Position numbers and translations under genes: made by a program. From positions 310,001 through 374,000 of the forward strand of contig CALMVZ010000010.1 of NCBI GenBank assembly GCA_937873155.1: DNA of 64,000 nucleotides, written 5' to 3'. Below are positions 8,550-17,471 of this stretch, piece by piece; position 1 is the first letter of the stretch; every line of letters starts with the position of its first letter. The notes beneath the pieces are model-generated. The model saw only the letters and a list, made by a program, of their open reading frames with translations. It searched no databases and was not told the DNA's origin. This DNA is from an uncultured Bacteroidota bacterium. GTDB lineage: Bacteria > Bacteroidota > Bacteroidia > B-17B0 > Aurantibacillaceae.

Positions 8550-9392
8550 ATGAAGAAGATTATAAATTTATTGTTATTCGTTGTGTGTTTAAATAGTAAC
8601 GCGCAGGAAAGAGATCCAAGCAAGATCGGAAGAGTAGAAAAGGATACAATGGCAACACCAACGTATACTTATGATCTGAATGATCCTTTGGTAGCACATT
8701 ATGAATATGCAAAACCTAAACCAAAAGAAAATCTAATTGCAAGAACGCAGGCCGATTCAACGTTTGATCTTAAAGGTGTGATAAAAATCCATTTAACATC
8801 TTTGTTGGCAAATAAAGCATCGCTTTCTTTCGAAAGAACTTTTAAAGATAAATTCTCTTGGGAGATCCAAGGTGCATACATTTTCGCTAATCCGGGTTAT
8901 GATGGTCCTTCACAAGCTTTGTGGCCGAATATCTCATTTAAAAATGTGGGTGCTGAAGTGCGTTTCGGTTTGAATCTGTTGAATGTGATACCTTACCGTG
9001 AACAAAAGGAAAAACTGCGTTCGAAAGGATTGTATTTGGCGTATCGTTACCAGCACGCGTCTAATGTTGAATTCTCGACTGATGGTCAGGGCGGAAAAGG
9101 ATATCATTACAATTACAGGGTATCGCAAACAAAGAATCTTGTAGGTTTATTCTACCGTAACCGTTTTTTTACCTCCGATAAAGCAGTTTCAGGTGAAACA
9201 TTTTATGAAGTTGGATTTTACACGGGTATGGCGAGGACAGTTTGTTTTTCTTACGTTGGCGCTTATGGTGATGACAGAGGCGAGCCAATGGCTGTTCGGA
9301 ACGTTGGCATGCCATTTGAGAACGGCTTTGTATTCTGTCCTGTTATAAGAGTAGGCTTCGCTCTCCGCTACAATACAAAATATAAGAACTAA
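8550..9392 (+). CDS. Predicted outer-membrane protein, unknown function
   Basis: 280 residues with a signal peptide ending at Ser-Asn-Ala-Gln (about residue 19). The body from about residue 75 alternates polar and hydrophobic residues with many aromatic positions and ends in a strand-like segment, as in small beta-barrel outer-membrane proteins. No family is recognised and no catalytic motif is seen. It lies 39 bp after ftcD and 18 bp before asnB on the same strand, so it may be cotranscribed with either. Neither position suggests a role. Confidence 0.7.
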   Translation: MKKIINLLLFVVCLNSNAQERDPSKIGRVEKDTMATPTYTYDLNDPLVAHYEYAKPKPKENLIARTQADSTFDLKGVIKIHLTSLLANKASLSFERTFKDKFSWEIQGAYIFANPGYDGPSQALWPNISFKNVGAEVRFGLNLLNVIPYREQKEKLRSKGLYLAYRYQHASNVEFSTDGQGGKGYHYNYRVSQTKNLVGLFYRNRFFTSDKAVSGETFYEVGFYTGMARTVCFSYVGAYGDDRGEPMAVRNVGMPFENGFVFCPVIRVGFALRYNTKYKN

Positions 9393-9410
9393 TTTTTCGT
9401 TTTAGCATCT

Positions 9411-11318
9411 ATGTGCGGAATTGCAGGCCTTGTGCTAAAAAATAAAAATGCCCTTAATTTAAAGGAAACCATCTTTAAAGCTTCCCAGGCTATCAAACAC
9501 CGCGGCCCTGACGGCGAAGGTTTTTTATTGGTAGGAGATTCGGCAACCCCGTGTTCATCAAAAGATACTGAAGAGTTAAAGCCCGGACTAAATTATATCC
9601 CACAAAAAAATATTTCAGAGGCTAATGGAGATTTCCATTTAGCATTAGCCCATCGCCGTTTAGCCATCTTAGACCTTAGCGAATCCGGTCACCAGCCAAT
9701 GGCTTTAGAGGATGGAAAATTATGGATCACTTATAATGGGGAGATCTATAACTACCTGGAATTAAAAAAGGAACTAGAAGCGGAAGGTGCAAAATTTGTT
9801 TCCACAAGCGATACGGAAGTAATTTTGAACGCTTATAAGCATTGGGGAACAGATTGTCTCGATAAATTCAACGGCATGTGGTCATTTTGCATTTATGATG
9901 AGGAAAAACAAGAATTTTTTTGTTCGCGTGATCGTTTCGGTGTAAAACCATTTTACTATTTAGATAATGATAATGCATTTGCATTTGCAAGTGAGCAAAA
10001 GGCACTTGTGAAAAGTGGATTGGTAAAAGCAGAAGCAGGTCCGAAAGCGCTGCATGATTATTTGGTGAATGGTAGGATGGAGCAGGAGGAAAATAATTTT
10101 TTCGAAGGGATACAAGAATTATGGCCCGGATATTATTTAAAGTATAATTTAAAGAGTCATTCTTTCAATACAGCTTGTTACTTCAAACTGCAACCGGATT
10201 ACGATTACGGTACCGATCTTCAAAGTAATGAAGAGTTGGTCAATGAGGTAAAAGAAAAGTTAACTAATGCCGTTAATTTACGATTAAGAAGTGATGTTCC
10301 AGTCGGCTCATGTTTGAGTGGAGGGATCGATAGTTCGGCGTTGGCTGTCCTGATGGAACAGAAAGATCCGGTGTATTTATTCACTTCCGTTTTCAAGAAC
10401 GAAAGTATCGATGAAAGTAAGTATGCTGAACTGATCGCTAAAAAAGTTAACTCCATTCATAAAACAATAGAACCAACCCAGGAAGGCTTATTTAAGGAAC
10501 TGGAAACTTTGGTGTATTCGCAGGATGTTCCGATATGGGACACTAGTACTTATGCCCAATACAAGGTAATGGAGCTGGCGAAGCAAAATAATATTAAAGT
10601 GGTGTTGGATGGGCAGGGGGCAGACGAATTATTTGCAGGCTATTACCATCATTTTGTGGCGAAATGGAATTACCTGTTGAGTTATGGAAATGTTTTAGGA
10701 TTCGTTCGTGAATTGACTCAAAGTAAAAGGACGATTGATGCGCCATTCACATTATTCATAAAGGAAAAAATAAAAAGGCATTATAATTCGCACCTGAAAG
10801 GAATTGAAAATTATTTTGATAGTTCGTTTGTCAATTCATTCAAGATCCATAATCCGACCCAATACAAGGATAAAGTAAATGATCAGTTAGCTTACGATAT
10901 CACAACGGCGAGGTTAAAAGCATTTTTAAAATGTGAGGATCGTTGCGGCATGTGGCATAGCGTGGAAAGCAGAACGCCTTTCAGTGATGATATTGAATTG
11001 ATCAACCTTATGTTTTCTATCAATGGCACCCGTAAGATACAGAATGGCGTATCTAAATACTTTTTGCGTGAAGCGGTGAAAGATAAGCTGCCCAACGAAA
11101 TATATTCGCGTTATGATAAAAAAGGTTTTGAAACGCCAATGAATAAATGGATCGGAGGGAACTATAAAATGATCTTTGATTCATTGAACAAGAACGATAT
11201 CCCTTTCATAAAATTGGATGTTTTTAAACATCAATTCAATTCCGGCAAGGCGGGAACTAATGAAGTAAAGTTGTTGTACAAACTTTATATTTTTACTCTT
11301 TGGAAGAAGGTGTTTTGA
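9411..11318 (+). CDS. asnB: Asparagine synthase, glutamine-hydrolysing
   Basis: 635 residues. The start Met-Cys-Gly-Ile-Ala-Gly leaves Cys2 as the N-terminal nucleophile of the class II glutaminase domain. The Arg-Gly-Pro-Asp-Gly-Glu-Gly and Tyr-Asn-Gly-Glu-Ile-Tyr-Asn motifs follow. The synthase half carries the ATP pyrophosphatase loop Ser-Gly-Gly-Ile-Asp-Ser-Ser near residue 301. It makes Asn from Asp with Gln as nitrogen donor. Related enzymes amidate cell-surface sugars in polysaccharide clusters, but no such cluster adjoins, so the housekeeping role is likelier. It is somewhat longer than E. coli AsnB because of an insert at residues about 45-75. Confidence 0.93.
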   Translation: MCGIAGLVLKNKNALNLKETIFKASQAIKHRGPDGEGFLLVGDSATPCSSKDTEELKPGLNYIPQKNISEANGDFHLALAHRRLAILDLSESGHQPMALEDGKLWITYNGEIYNYLELKKELEAEGAKFVSTSDTEVILNAYKHWGTDCLDKFNGMWSFCIYDEEKQEFFCSRDRFGVKPFYYLDNDNAFAFASEQKALVKSGLVKAEAGPKALHDYLVNGRMEQEENNFFEGIQELWPGYYLKYNLKSHSFNTACYFKLQPDYDYGTDLQSNEELVNEVKEKLTNAVNLRLRSDVPVGSCLSGGIDSSALAVLMEQKDPVYLFTSVFKNESIDESKYAELIAKKVNSIHKTIEPTQEGLFKELETLVYSQDVPIWDTSTYAQYKVMELAKQNNIKVVLDGQGADELFAGYYHHFVAKWNYLLSYGNVLGFVRELTQSKRTIDAPFTLFIKEKIKRHYNSHLKGIENYFDSSFVNSFKIHNPTQYKDKVNDQLAYDITTARLKAFLKCEDRCGMWHSVESRTPFSDDIELINLMFSINGTRKIQNGVSKYFLREAVKDKLPNEIYSRYDKKGFETPMNKWIGGNYKMIFDSLNKNDIPFIKLDVFKHQFNSGKAGTNEVKLLYKLYIFTLWKKVF

Positions 11319-11451
11319 TTAACATTTCCGTATCTTCAGTTGTGTTGATTCCTGATCTTAAGTTAATATCCGTCTGGAGATTAAATTTGCAAAAGCCTGG
11401 GTAAATGGGTAAAAACTGATGTTAAACTTCGGAATTTTCTGTTATTTTGAT

Positions 11452-11459
11452 TATATTTG
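11452..11459 (+). promoter_or_regulatory. Candidate minus-seven box
   Basis: TATATTTG matches the Bacteroidota TAnnTTTG element in the 228-bp gap before the VCBS gene. No clear TTTG lies 17-23 bp upstream, so support is partial. Confidence 0.4.
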
Positions 11460-11487
11460 GGTTAGCTGAATTCATTCGAATTACCTT

Positions 11488-11550
11488 ATGAAATTGACCT
11501 TTAAGAACAATCCCCGAGTATTAGAAAAGAAATTAATCATTGAAGGATGA
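11488..11550 (+). CDS. Possible 20-codon upstream ORF
   Basis: A short reading frame from ATG 11488 ends with TGA at 11548-11550, overlapping the ATG of the 748-residue gene in an ATGA arrangement. The peptide is basic (several Lys) and has no recognised family. Position behind the TATATTTG box and the exact stop/start overlap suggest translational coupling, but chance is possible at this length. Confidence 0.3.
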   Translation: MKLTFKNNPRVLEKKLIIEG

Positions 11551-13793
11551 ATAAAAAACTAAACATACTCTTGATCTTCCTGATCAGTTTTACTGTAGTG
11601 AAAGCCCAATTACCGATTGGCAGAGATACTATCACCGTAATGGAAGGTGGCACCGTTTTGAAATCGGCATGGGCAGGAGGATTAAATTTTTGCATGGTCT
11701 CACAGGTCGATCTTGACCTTGATACAAAATTAGATCTTGTGTTGTTCGATAAAGTTGATCTCTTCGCTTATGGAATTTTCAGGTGTTTCCTCAATAAAGG
11801 AGGGGTAGGCCAGGTAAAATATGTTTACGATCCGCAATACACTGCAAAAATGCCACAGGTTCAGCAATGGGCTACTTTTTTCGATCATGATAATGATGGG
11901 AAAGCTGATCTGTTCACTTATACTCTAGGCGGAATAAAAGCTTACCGTAACATCTCTACTCCCGGTAATTTAGCATTCCAGTTAAAAAAATCAGCGGTAC
12001 TCACAAATATAACACCAACCTCCACCCCATTATATACACTGATCTATTCGAGTCCTGTTTCTATTCCGGGTTTTTCTGATATCGATAATGATGGTGACAT
12101 GGATATATTAACTTTCAGTTCGTCGGGTGTTAATATGGAATATCATAAGAACAAGAGTATGGAAACATACGGCATTCCTGATAGTTTACTTTACGAATTA
12201 AATGAATATACCTGGGGTGATGTAAGTGAAAGCAGTTGTCTTGTAACGCTGAATCAATTCGCAAACAACCCCGCACCTGATGCTCTCACTGCAAAAATAT
12301 ATCATTCCGGTTCGTGTTTAATGTGTATGGACAGGGAGGGTGATGGTGATAAAGATATTATCATGGGTGATATTTCATGTTCAACAATTCATTATTGTGA
12401 GAATACAGGAACAACTTTAACGGCACACATCAGCGATACAACAAAATTATATCCTAATTACCCGAACAAAGCGACCGGGGGTCCGGTTATTCGAATGAAT
12501 TCTTTTCCTTGTACTTATAACCTCGATATTGATAATGACGGAAAAAAAGATCTCGTGGCCAGTCCAAATGTTTCGAACAGCCAGAACTATAATAGTGTTT
12601 GGTATTACAGGAATGCAAGCAGCACACCAACGGTTGATTTTCAGTTTGTAAAAAATAATTTATTGCAGGACGAAATGATAGAAGTTGGTGAAGGTGCTTA
12701 TCCTGCGATGATAGATGTGGATAATGACGGATTACTGGACATGATCATTGGAAACCAGGGTTACTATACCAACACAACTAAAGAAAGCAAAATAGCATAT
12801 TATAGAAATATTGGAACTCTCACACAACCAAGTTATTCTCTGATCACTCGCGATTTTGCAAATGTTTCTTCTTATGTTAACACCTATACGTTGGGTGGAC
12901 TGGTGCCTGCTGTCGGAGACATTGATGGCGATGGCGATGTTGATATTATTTTAGCTGAACAATACGGTAAATTCCACAAACTCGAGAATACGGCTGGTCC
13001 TGGTAATCCTTGCAACTTTTCTGTGTTCGCATTTAATTCATTTAGTATAACTCCAACGCAAGCGAGACCGTATCCACAGGTAATTGATATCGACCGTGAT
13101 GGTGACCTTGATTTTTTAGTTGGATTGAAAAATGGAAGATTAGCTTATTATAAGAATATTGGTACACCAACAACTCCATCTTTCACAATGATCACTAATA
13201 ATTTTGGTAATGTGAATGTAAAAGGTGATCCGGGAATTTATTCTTCTGACGGAAGTTGTGCGCCCTTCATGTATGATGAAGCCGGTTCTTATAAATTATT
13301 ATGCGGAAGTATAAGTGGTCGAATTTTTCTGTATGATAATATTGATGGAAATCTCACGGGAAATTTCACCCGTTTGGATACGAATGTGAATATGATAAAT
13401 GATGGCCCTGGTAGCAGTTTACAATATATTGATATCAACGCTGATTCAAAACGTGATCTTATTATTGGGAATTACGCAGGAGGATTATCGTATTATTCTT
13501 CAAAAGCATTAGGTATTGGAGTAAACGAATTGAATAATTCAGAAAGTGAAGTTCTGGTGTACCCTAATCCTGCAAGCGATAAGATCGAATTCAGGTCAAT
13601 GAATAATTTTACTGATAAGATCAGTGTAGAATTATTTGATGTGATCGGGAAGAAGGTCTTATCTCAAAATGCTTTTTCAAATAGTATCAGAATGAGTTGC
13701 GGATCACTACAAAGCGGGATCTATACTGCGCGCATAACAATTGGCGTTAATAAAGCATCAAAGGCCATAGTTAAAAAGGTGATCATAGAGTAA
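11547..13793 (+). CDS. T9SS-sorted VCBS/FG-GAP repeat protein
   Basis: 748 residues: signal peptide ending near Val-Lys-Ala-Gln (residue 21), then at least eight calcium-binding-like repeats of the form Asp-x-Asp-x-Asp-Gly-x-x-Asp-hydrophobic (for example Asp-Ile-Asp-Gly-Asp-Gly-Asp-Val-Asp), as in FG-GAP/VCBS beta-propellers. It ends in a type A T9SS sorting domain beginning Val-Tyr-Pro-Asn-Pro-Ala-Ser-Asp and closing with Lys-Lys-Val-Ile-Ile-Glu. It should be exported across the outer membrane and anchored or released. The function is unknown. Its stop overlaps the next start by one base (TAATG), so the two are made together. Confidence 0.85.
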   Translation: MNKKLNILLIFLISFTVVKAQLPIGRDTITVMEGGTVLKSAWAGGLNFCMVSQVDLDLDTKLDLVLFDKVDLFAYGIFRCFLNKGGVGQVKYVYDPQYTAKMPQVQQWATFFDHDNDGKADLFTYTLGGIKAYRNISTPGNLAFQLKKSAVLTNITPTSTPLYTLIYSSPVSIPGFSDIDNDGDMDILTFSSSGVNMEYHKNKSMETYGIPDSLLYELNEYTWGDVSESSCLVTLNQFANNPAPDALTAKIYHSGSCLMCMDREGDGDKDIIMGDISCSTIHYCENTGTTLTAHISDTTKLYPNYPNKATGGPVIRMNSFPCTYNLDIDNDGKKDLVASPNVSNSQNYNSVWYYRNASSTPTVDFQFVKNNLLQDEMIEVGEGAYPAMIDVDNDGLLDMIIGNQGYYTNTTKESKIAYYRNIGTLTQPSYSLITRDFANVSSYVNTYTLGGLVPAVGDIDGDGDVDIILAEQYGKFHKLENTAGPGNPCNFSVFAFNSFSITPTQARPYPQVIDIDRDGDLDFLVGLKNGRLAYYKNIGTPTTPSFTMITNNFGNVNVKGDPGIYSSDGSCAPFMYDEAGSYKLLCGSISGRIFLYDNIDGNLTGNFTRLDTNVNMINDGPGSSLQYIDINADSKRDLIIGNYAGGLSYYSSKALGIGVNELNNSESEVLVYPNPASDKIEFRSMNNFTDKISVELFDVIGKKVLSQNAFSNSIRMSCGSLQSGIYTARITIGVNKASKAIVKKVIIE

Positions 13794-15238
13794 TGCGGAT
13801 CTGTTCATACATAATTGTTCTTTTGTTTGCTGTTCTGTTCTTATCAGATTGCAAAAAGGATAAAGCACTGGCAAATTTGGGAGGATATCCAAATGAGATC
13901 GGAAAGATCATGACGCTAAAATGCGCAACGGCAGGATGTCATAATACTGCAAGTTATCTTGCTTCAGCAGGATTAGATCTCTCAACCTGGGAAACAATGT
14001 TCAAAGGAAGTAGTACTGGTTCCCCGGTTATTCCGTTCAGGAGTGATTTTTCTTCACTTTGTTATTTTATTAATAGCTATCCGGAACTTGGGGCTATCGC
14101 TTATCCAAGTATGCCTTACAATGGTGATAAATTAAGTAAAGAAGAAGTATCTCTAATAAAAAATTGGATCAATGATGGTGCACCGGATCTGAATGGAAAT
14201 ATTAAATGGGCTGATAACCCTAACCGAAGAAAAGTTTACGTAACTAATCAGGGTTGTGATGTGGTAACTGTATTTGATGCGGAAACTCAATTGCCGATCC
14301 GTTATATTACTGTTGGAAAGGATCCAAATACAATGGAGATCCCGCATATGATAAAAGTTTCTGCAGACGGACAGTTTTGGTATGTTGTGTTTGTGAATTC
14401 AAATATTTTGCAGAAGTTCCGTTGTAGTGATGATGCGTTAGTTGGTGAGGCAAATCTTGGACTCTATTATGATTGGAATGCTTTAACACTAAGTGATGAT
14501 GGAAAGAAAGCGTATTGCGTATCCTGGGTAAGTAACGGACGTATTGCATCGGTTGATCTTACTCAAATGAAAGTCATCAATAATTATGGCGGTTATTTCT
14601 TCCCGCACGGTGTTGCTCTTAATGAAACGAATGATACTTTATATGTCACAGGACAGACGGGAAATTATATAATGAAAATAGACACTTCTTTAGCCACCAC
14701 GCAAACTATAAGTATTCAGCCCGGTTTTCCACCATCTACTGCAAGTACACTTGATCCTCATGAAGTTATGTTGTCGAAGGATAAAAAAGATCTTTATATC
14801 ACCTGTATTAAAAGTAATGATGTGCGTGTATATAATATTCCATCCAATACAGTTACTCATATAATTCCTGTTGGAACTTATCCTGTTGAAATGGCTATGT
14901 CAGCAACAAAAAATAAATTATATGTTACATGCATGGAAGATGTGACCAGTTTTGCTGGTGCACATGGAACAGTCTCTGAAATTTTATTAGGAGGATCTTA
15001 CCCGGAAAAAAGAATTGCTGTTGGTTTTATGCCGCATGGTATTGTTGTGGACGATGCGAAAGGATTGGTTTATGTTGCTAGCAGAAATTTATTGACCGCA
15101 GGTCCGGCACCGCATCACTCTGCAGTATGTGTAGGAAGAAATGGTTTTCTAAGTTATATCGATATAAATACGTTCACGCTTAAAACAAGAAGAACTGAAA
15201 TATCCGTTGATCCTTACGGAGCGGCAATAAGGAAATAA
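13793..15238 (+). CDS. Lipoprotein: cytochrome c-like domain plus YVTN beta-propeller
   Basis: 481 residues. A lipobox Leu-Ser-Asp-Cys (Cys20) marks a lipoprotein. Residues about 33-125 look like a small cytochrome c domain: the heme site reads Cys44-Ala-Thr-Ala-Gly-Cys49-His50, a CX4CH spacing instead of CXXCH, and Tyr-Pro-Ser-Met-Pro supplies a possible axial Met. Residues from about 145 are YVTN-type propeller blades (Arg-Lys-Val-Tyr-Val-Thr-Asn, repeated Leu-Tyr-Val-Thr). Electron transfer or surface redox is a guess. Heme attachment would need the Ccm system encoded at 913-5643. It is translationally coupled to the VCBS protein. Confidence 0.82.
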   Translation: MRICSYIIVLLFAVLFLSDCKKDKALANLGGYPNEIGKIMTLKCATAGCHNTASYLASAGLDLSTWETMFKGSSTGSPVIPFRSDFSSLCYFINSYPELGAIAYPSMPYNGDKLSKEEVSLIKNWINDGAPDLNGNIKWADNPNRRKVYVTNQGCDVVTVFDAETQLPIRYITVGKDPNTMEIPHMIKVSADGQFWYVVFVNSNILQKFRCSDDALVGEANLGLYYDWNALTLSDDGKKAYCVSWVSNGRIASVDLTQMKVINNYGGYFFPHGVALNETNDTLYVTGQTGNYIMKIDTSLATTQTISIQPGFPPSTASTLDPHEVMLSKDKKDLYITCIKSNDVRVYNIPSNTVTHIIPVGTYPVEMAMSATKNKLYVTCMEDVTSFAGAHGTVSEILLGGSYPEKRIAVGFMPHGIVVDDAKGLVYVASRNLLTAGPAPHHSAVCVGRNGFLSYIDINTFTLKTRRTEISVDPYGAAIRK

Positions 15239-15239
15239 G

Positions 15240-15542
15240 TTACTTACGTTTTTTCTTTTTTGGGTCTTTTCTCGTGTCAAAAAAAGATAATAGTTCAACT
15301 CTTTTATTACGTTTGGAAACTTGATAAATAAGAAGGTTATGTTTTGTAATTAACACTTCATGAATGTTCTGCTTTTCCGAACCTCTGAAAATAAATGGAT
15401 TTTGAACGAGTAGACGAATTACTCTTTCAGTTTCATTAATTAAATGTCTGATTTCTTTTTCGGTCCAGTGCTTTTCCAAATATGAAATGACTTTATCGAA
15501 AGTTTGCTCAGATTTTGGCGACCAAATTACTTTGAACCCCAT
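15240..15542 (-). CDS. ParE/RelE-family toxin
   Basis: 100 residues with the ParE pattern: Val-Ile-Trp-Ser-Pro-Lys-Ser-Glu-Gln-Thr-Phe-Asp at the start, a long helix with Trp and Glu, Pro-Phe-Ile-Phe-Arg-Gly strand, His-Glu-Val-Leu-Ile-Thr-Lys-His-Asn and a C-terminal Phe-Phe-Asp-Thr-Arg-Lys-Asp-Pro. ParE toxins poison gyrase, while RelE relatives cut mRNA. The sequence alone does not decide which, although the Asp-Thr-Arg end is ParE-like. It overlaps its antitoxin by 16 bp and converges 1 bp from the propeller lipoprotein gene. Confidence 0.85.
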   Translation of the reverse strand: MGFKVIWSPKSEQTFDKVISYLEKHWTEKEIRHLINETERVIRLLVQNPFIFRGSEKQNIHEVLITKHNLLIYQVSKRNKRVELLSFFDTRKDPKKKKRK

Positions 15543-15760
15543 TTTTTATACTTTTTCATGACTTCACTATGCGATTTACCTTTGCCTGCCTTAAATTCAG
15601 CTTTTGCTTCTTTCACGCATGATCTTTGATAATCACTTAATTCATCCCATAAATCGGTGTCATAAGCACTCAAGACTGCTTTAATTTGTTTAATTAAAGC
15701 TTCGCTTTTTGTATCTAAAAGCGTCTTTGCAATTTCTATTTTTTCTGACTGTAAACTCAT
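15527..15760 (-). CDS. Antitoxin of the ParE-type pair
   Basis: 77 residues, charged, predicted helical. The N-terminal helix (residues 1-30) is followed by a Trp-Asp-Glu-Leu-Ser-Asp-Tyr-Gln-Arg segment and a Gly-Lys-Gly-Lys-Ser-His-Ser-Glu-Val-Met-Lys-Lys-Tyr tail. This design is common for small Bacteroidota antitoxins that precede ParE/RelE toxins. No DNA-binding domain is obvious. Minus-seven-like boxes (TAAATTTG, TACATTTG) lie just upstream at about 15777-15807. Confidence 0.8.
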   Translation of the reverse strand: MSLQSEKIEIAKTLLDTKSEALIKQIKAVLSAYDTDLWDELSDYQRSCVKEAKAEFKAGKGKSHSEVMKKYKKWGSK

Positions 15761-15813
15761 TTCAAAATATCTATATCAAATTTATAAAAAATAAACCAAA
15801 TGTAAGATTACTC

Positions 15814-16737
15814 TCATTGACGGCCTGCAAGTAAGAACATAACAGCCATTCTGACTGCAACTCCATTCTCAACCTGTTCAAGTATTATTGATTGATCCGA
15901 ATCGGCTACATCACTTGTGATCTCCACGCCGCGGTTAATCGGTCCGGGGTGCATGATGACGATTTTCTTTTTGATGCTGTCGAGTAATTCTTTATTCAAC
16001 CCGTACATCATGGAGTATTCGCGGAGAGTAGGGAAGTATTTTATGTCTTGTCGTTCTAATTGGATACGGAGCATGTTCGCTACATCGCACCATTCTAAAG
16101 CTTTTCTCAGGTCTGTTTCTACTTCTACCCCAAGTGAAGTGATATATTTTGGAATCAATGTAGCAGGACCGCAAACTTTTACTTTAGCGCCCAGTTTTTG
16201 TAAGCAGAAGATATTTGAAAGTGCAACGCGTGAGTGAAGAATGTCGCCTACGATAACAATTTTCTTTCCTTTTAAGTCACCTAATTTTTCCTGCATCGAG
16301 AAAGCATCAAGTAAAGCTTGTGTCGGATGTTCGTGAGCACCATCACCCGCATTTACAATTTTTGCTTTTACTTTTTTAGCTAAGAATACAGCCGCTCCCG
16401 GGTTGGCATGACGCATCACCACCATATCCACTTTCATGGCTAAGATGTTGTTCACTGTGTCGACTAAGGTCTCGCCTTTTTTAACTGACGAATTAGAGGC
16501 TGAAAAATTTACTATATCAGCGCTTAAACGTTTTTGAGCAAGTTCAAAGGATAAGCGGGTTCGGGTTGAGTTCTCGAAGAATAAATTAGCAACGGTTATA
16601 TCGCGTAACGATGGTACTTTTTTGATCGGGCGATTGATAACTTCTTTGAAATTCTGAGCGGTGTTTAAAATTAATTCAATGTCGTTCTTGGTGATGTTCT
16701 TGATTCCGAGGAGGTGGTTGACACTGAGATGGCTCAT
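15814..16737 (-). CDS. pyrB: Aspartate carbamoyltransferase catalytic subunit
   Basis: 307 residues from the ATG at 16737. A longer frame to 16764 begins with TTG and adds nine unlikely residues just behind a promoter-like box, so I prefer the ATG. It condenses carbamoyl phosphate with aspartate in pyrimidine synthesis. Family motifs are all present: the carbamoyl-phosphate loop Phe-Glu-Asn-Ser-Thr-Arg-Thr-Arg, His-Pro-Thr-Gln-Ala-Leu-Leu-Asp-Ala-Phe, and His-Pro-Gly-Pro-Ile-Asn-Arg-Gly. A box TATATTTG on the minus strand (16769-16776) could start its own transcript. pyrR lies two genes upstream. Confidence 0.95.
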   Translation of the reverse strand: MSHLSVNHLLGIKNITKNDIELILNTAQNFKEVINRPIKKVPSLRDITVANLFFENSTRTRLSFELAQKRLSADIVNFSASNSSVKKGETLVDTVNNILAMKVDMVVMRHANPGAAVFLAKKVKAKIVNAGDGAHEHPTQALLDAFSMQEKLGDLKGKKIVIVGDILHSRVALSNIFCLQKLGAKVKVCGPATLIPKYITSLGVEVETDLRKALEWCDVANMLRIQLERQDIKYFPTLREYSMMYGLNKELLDSIKKKIVIMHPGPINRGVEITSDVADSDQSIILEQVENGVAVRMAVMFLLAGRQ

Positions 16738-16806
16738 TCTTTCTGAAACAATGTGATGTTTCAAAAGTCAAATATAGCTAAAATAACTGAACCTGAAAAT
16801 TAAATT

Positions 16807-16967
16807 TGACCCCACAGTTATATTGACCGGGCGGATATAACGTCTCCCTTCTGGGGGAGAAAAAATATCGTTTTAAGAGAATCAGAAGTGATCCTGAATT
16901 TCTATAGAGCGCCCGAATCACTCTCCCCTTTAGGGGAGATTCCGCCTTTAGGTGAAAGTGGGGTCAT
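16807..16967. repeat. Hairpin repeat element with 9-bp inverted ends
   Basis: The segment opens with TGACCCCAC (16807-16815) and closes with its exact reverse complement (16959-16967). Inside are hairpins 16843-16860 (TCTCCC/GGGAGA) and 16921-16940 (CTCTCCCC/GGGGAGA) and a CCGCCTTTAGG motif. The right end supplies the TGA stop codon of the DinB gene. Read on the minus strand, its right half resembles 62787-62836 and 60571-60617. Confidence 0.7.
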
Positions 16968-17470
16968 AAATATCTCTCTTTCGCAACCCCAACATGATGC
17001 GCAGCGTGTCCGCATATCGCGAAACCAATAGTATTTACGCTTACTTCGCCCATTTTTGTATTTCCTTTCAGAGATAAGGTCTCTTCAGAAAAACTCTCAA
17101 ATAAAAGGGTAGTGGCTTTTCTGACCGCCAGTAATTCTTCAATAACTGAGGCTAAAGTGCGTTTATCGGCGTTCGAATTCTTTGCATAATCATTTTCCTC
17201 AAAAGGTAAAACTTGCTGTGCATCGCCTCTTCCAAAACGTAAAGCTCTGTATGAAAAAATCCTCTCTGCATCCGAAATATGCAGGATCAGTTGTTTGATA
17301 GTCCATTTACCTGGTGCGTAAGCGTAATCGCCTTTATCTCGGGGAATGGATTTTAAAAAGGCTTCCAATAATTGGGTATTAGCTTTTAAGGCGGCGAAGA
17401 TGTTGTCTTCTATTGCTTTCGAGATATAGGTCTCTAAAAACGGGGGATAAGTTCCTTGTACGGGGCGCAT
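16964..17470 (-). CDS. DinB-family protein
   Basis: 168 residues, a four-helix DinB/YfiT-like fold. The three-His metal site is visible: Leu-His-Ile-Ser-Asp near residue 63 and Gly-His-Ala-Ala-His-His-Val near the C-terminus. Relatives are metal-dependent thiol S-transferases or of unknown function. It lies 1 bp downstream of pyrR and upstream of pyrB, inside a pyrimidine operon, with no clear reason for being there. Its stop codon is the first three bases of the hairpin repeat end. Confidence 0.85.
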   Translation of the reverse strand: MRPVQGTYPPFLETYISKAIEDNIFAALKANTQLLEAFLKSIPRDKGDYAYAPGKWTIKQLILHISDAERIFSYRALRFGRGDAQQVLPFEENDYAKNSNADKRTLASVIEELLAVRKATTLLFESFSEETLSLKGNTKMGEVSVNTIGFAICGHAAHHVGVAKERYL

Positions 17471-17471
17471 A

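Noticed and set aside
16738-16764. TTG start for pyrB
   Set aside because: It adds nine residues directly behind a promoter-like box, while the ATG at 16737 gives the normal N-terminus.
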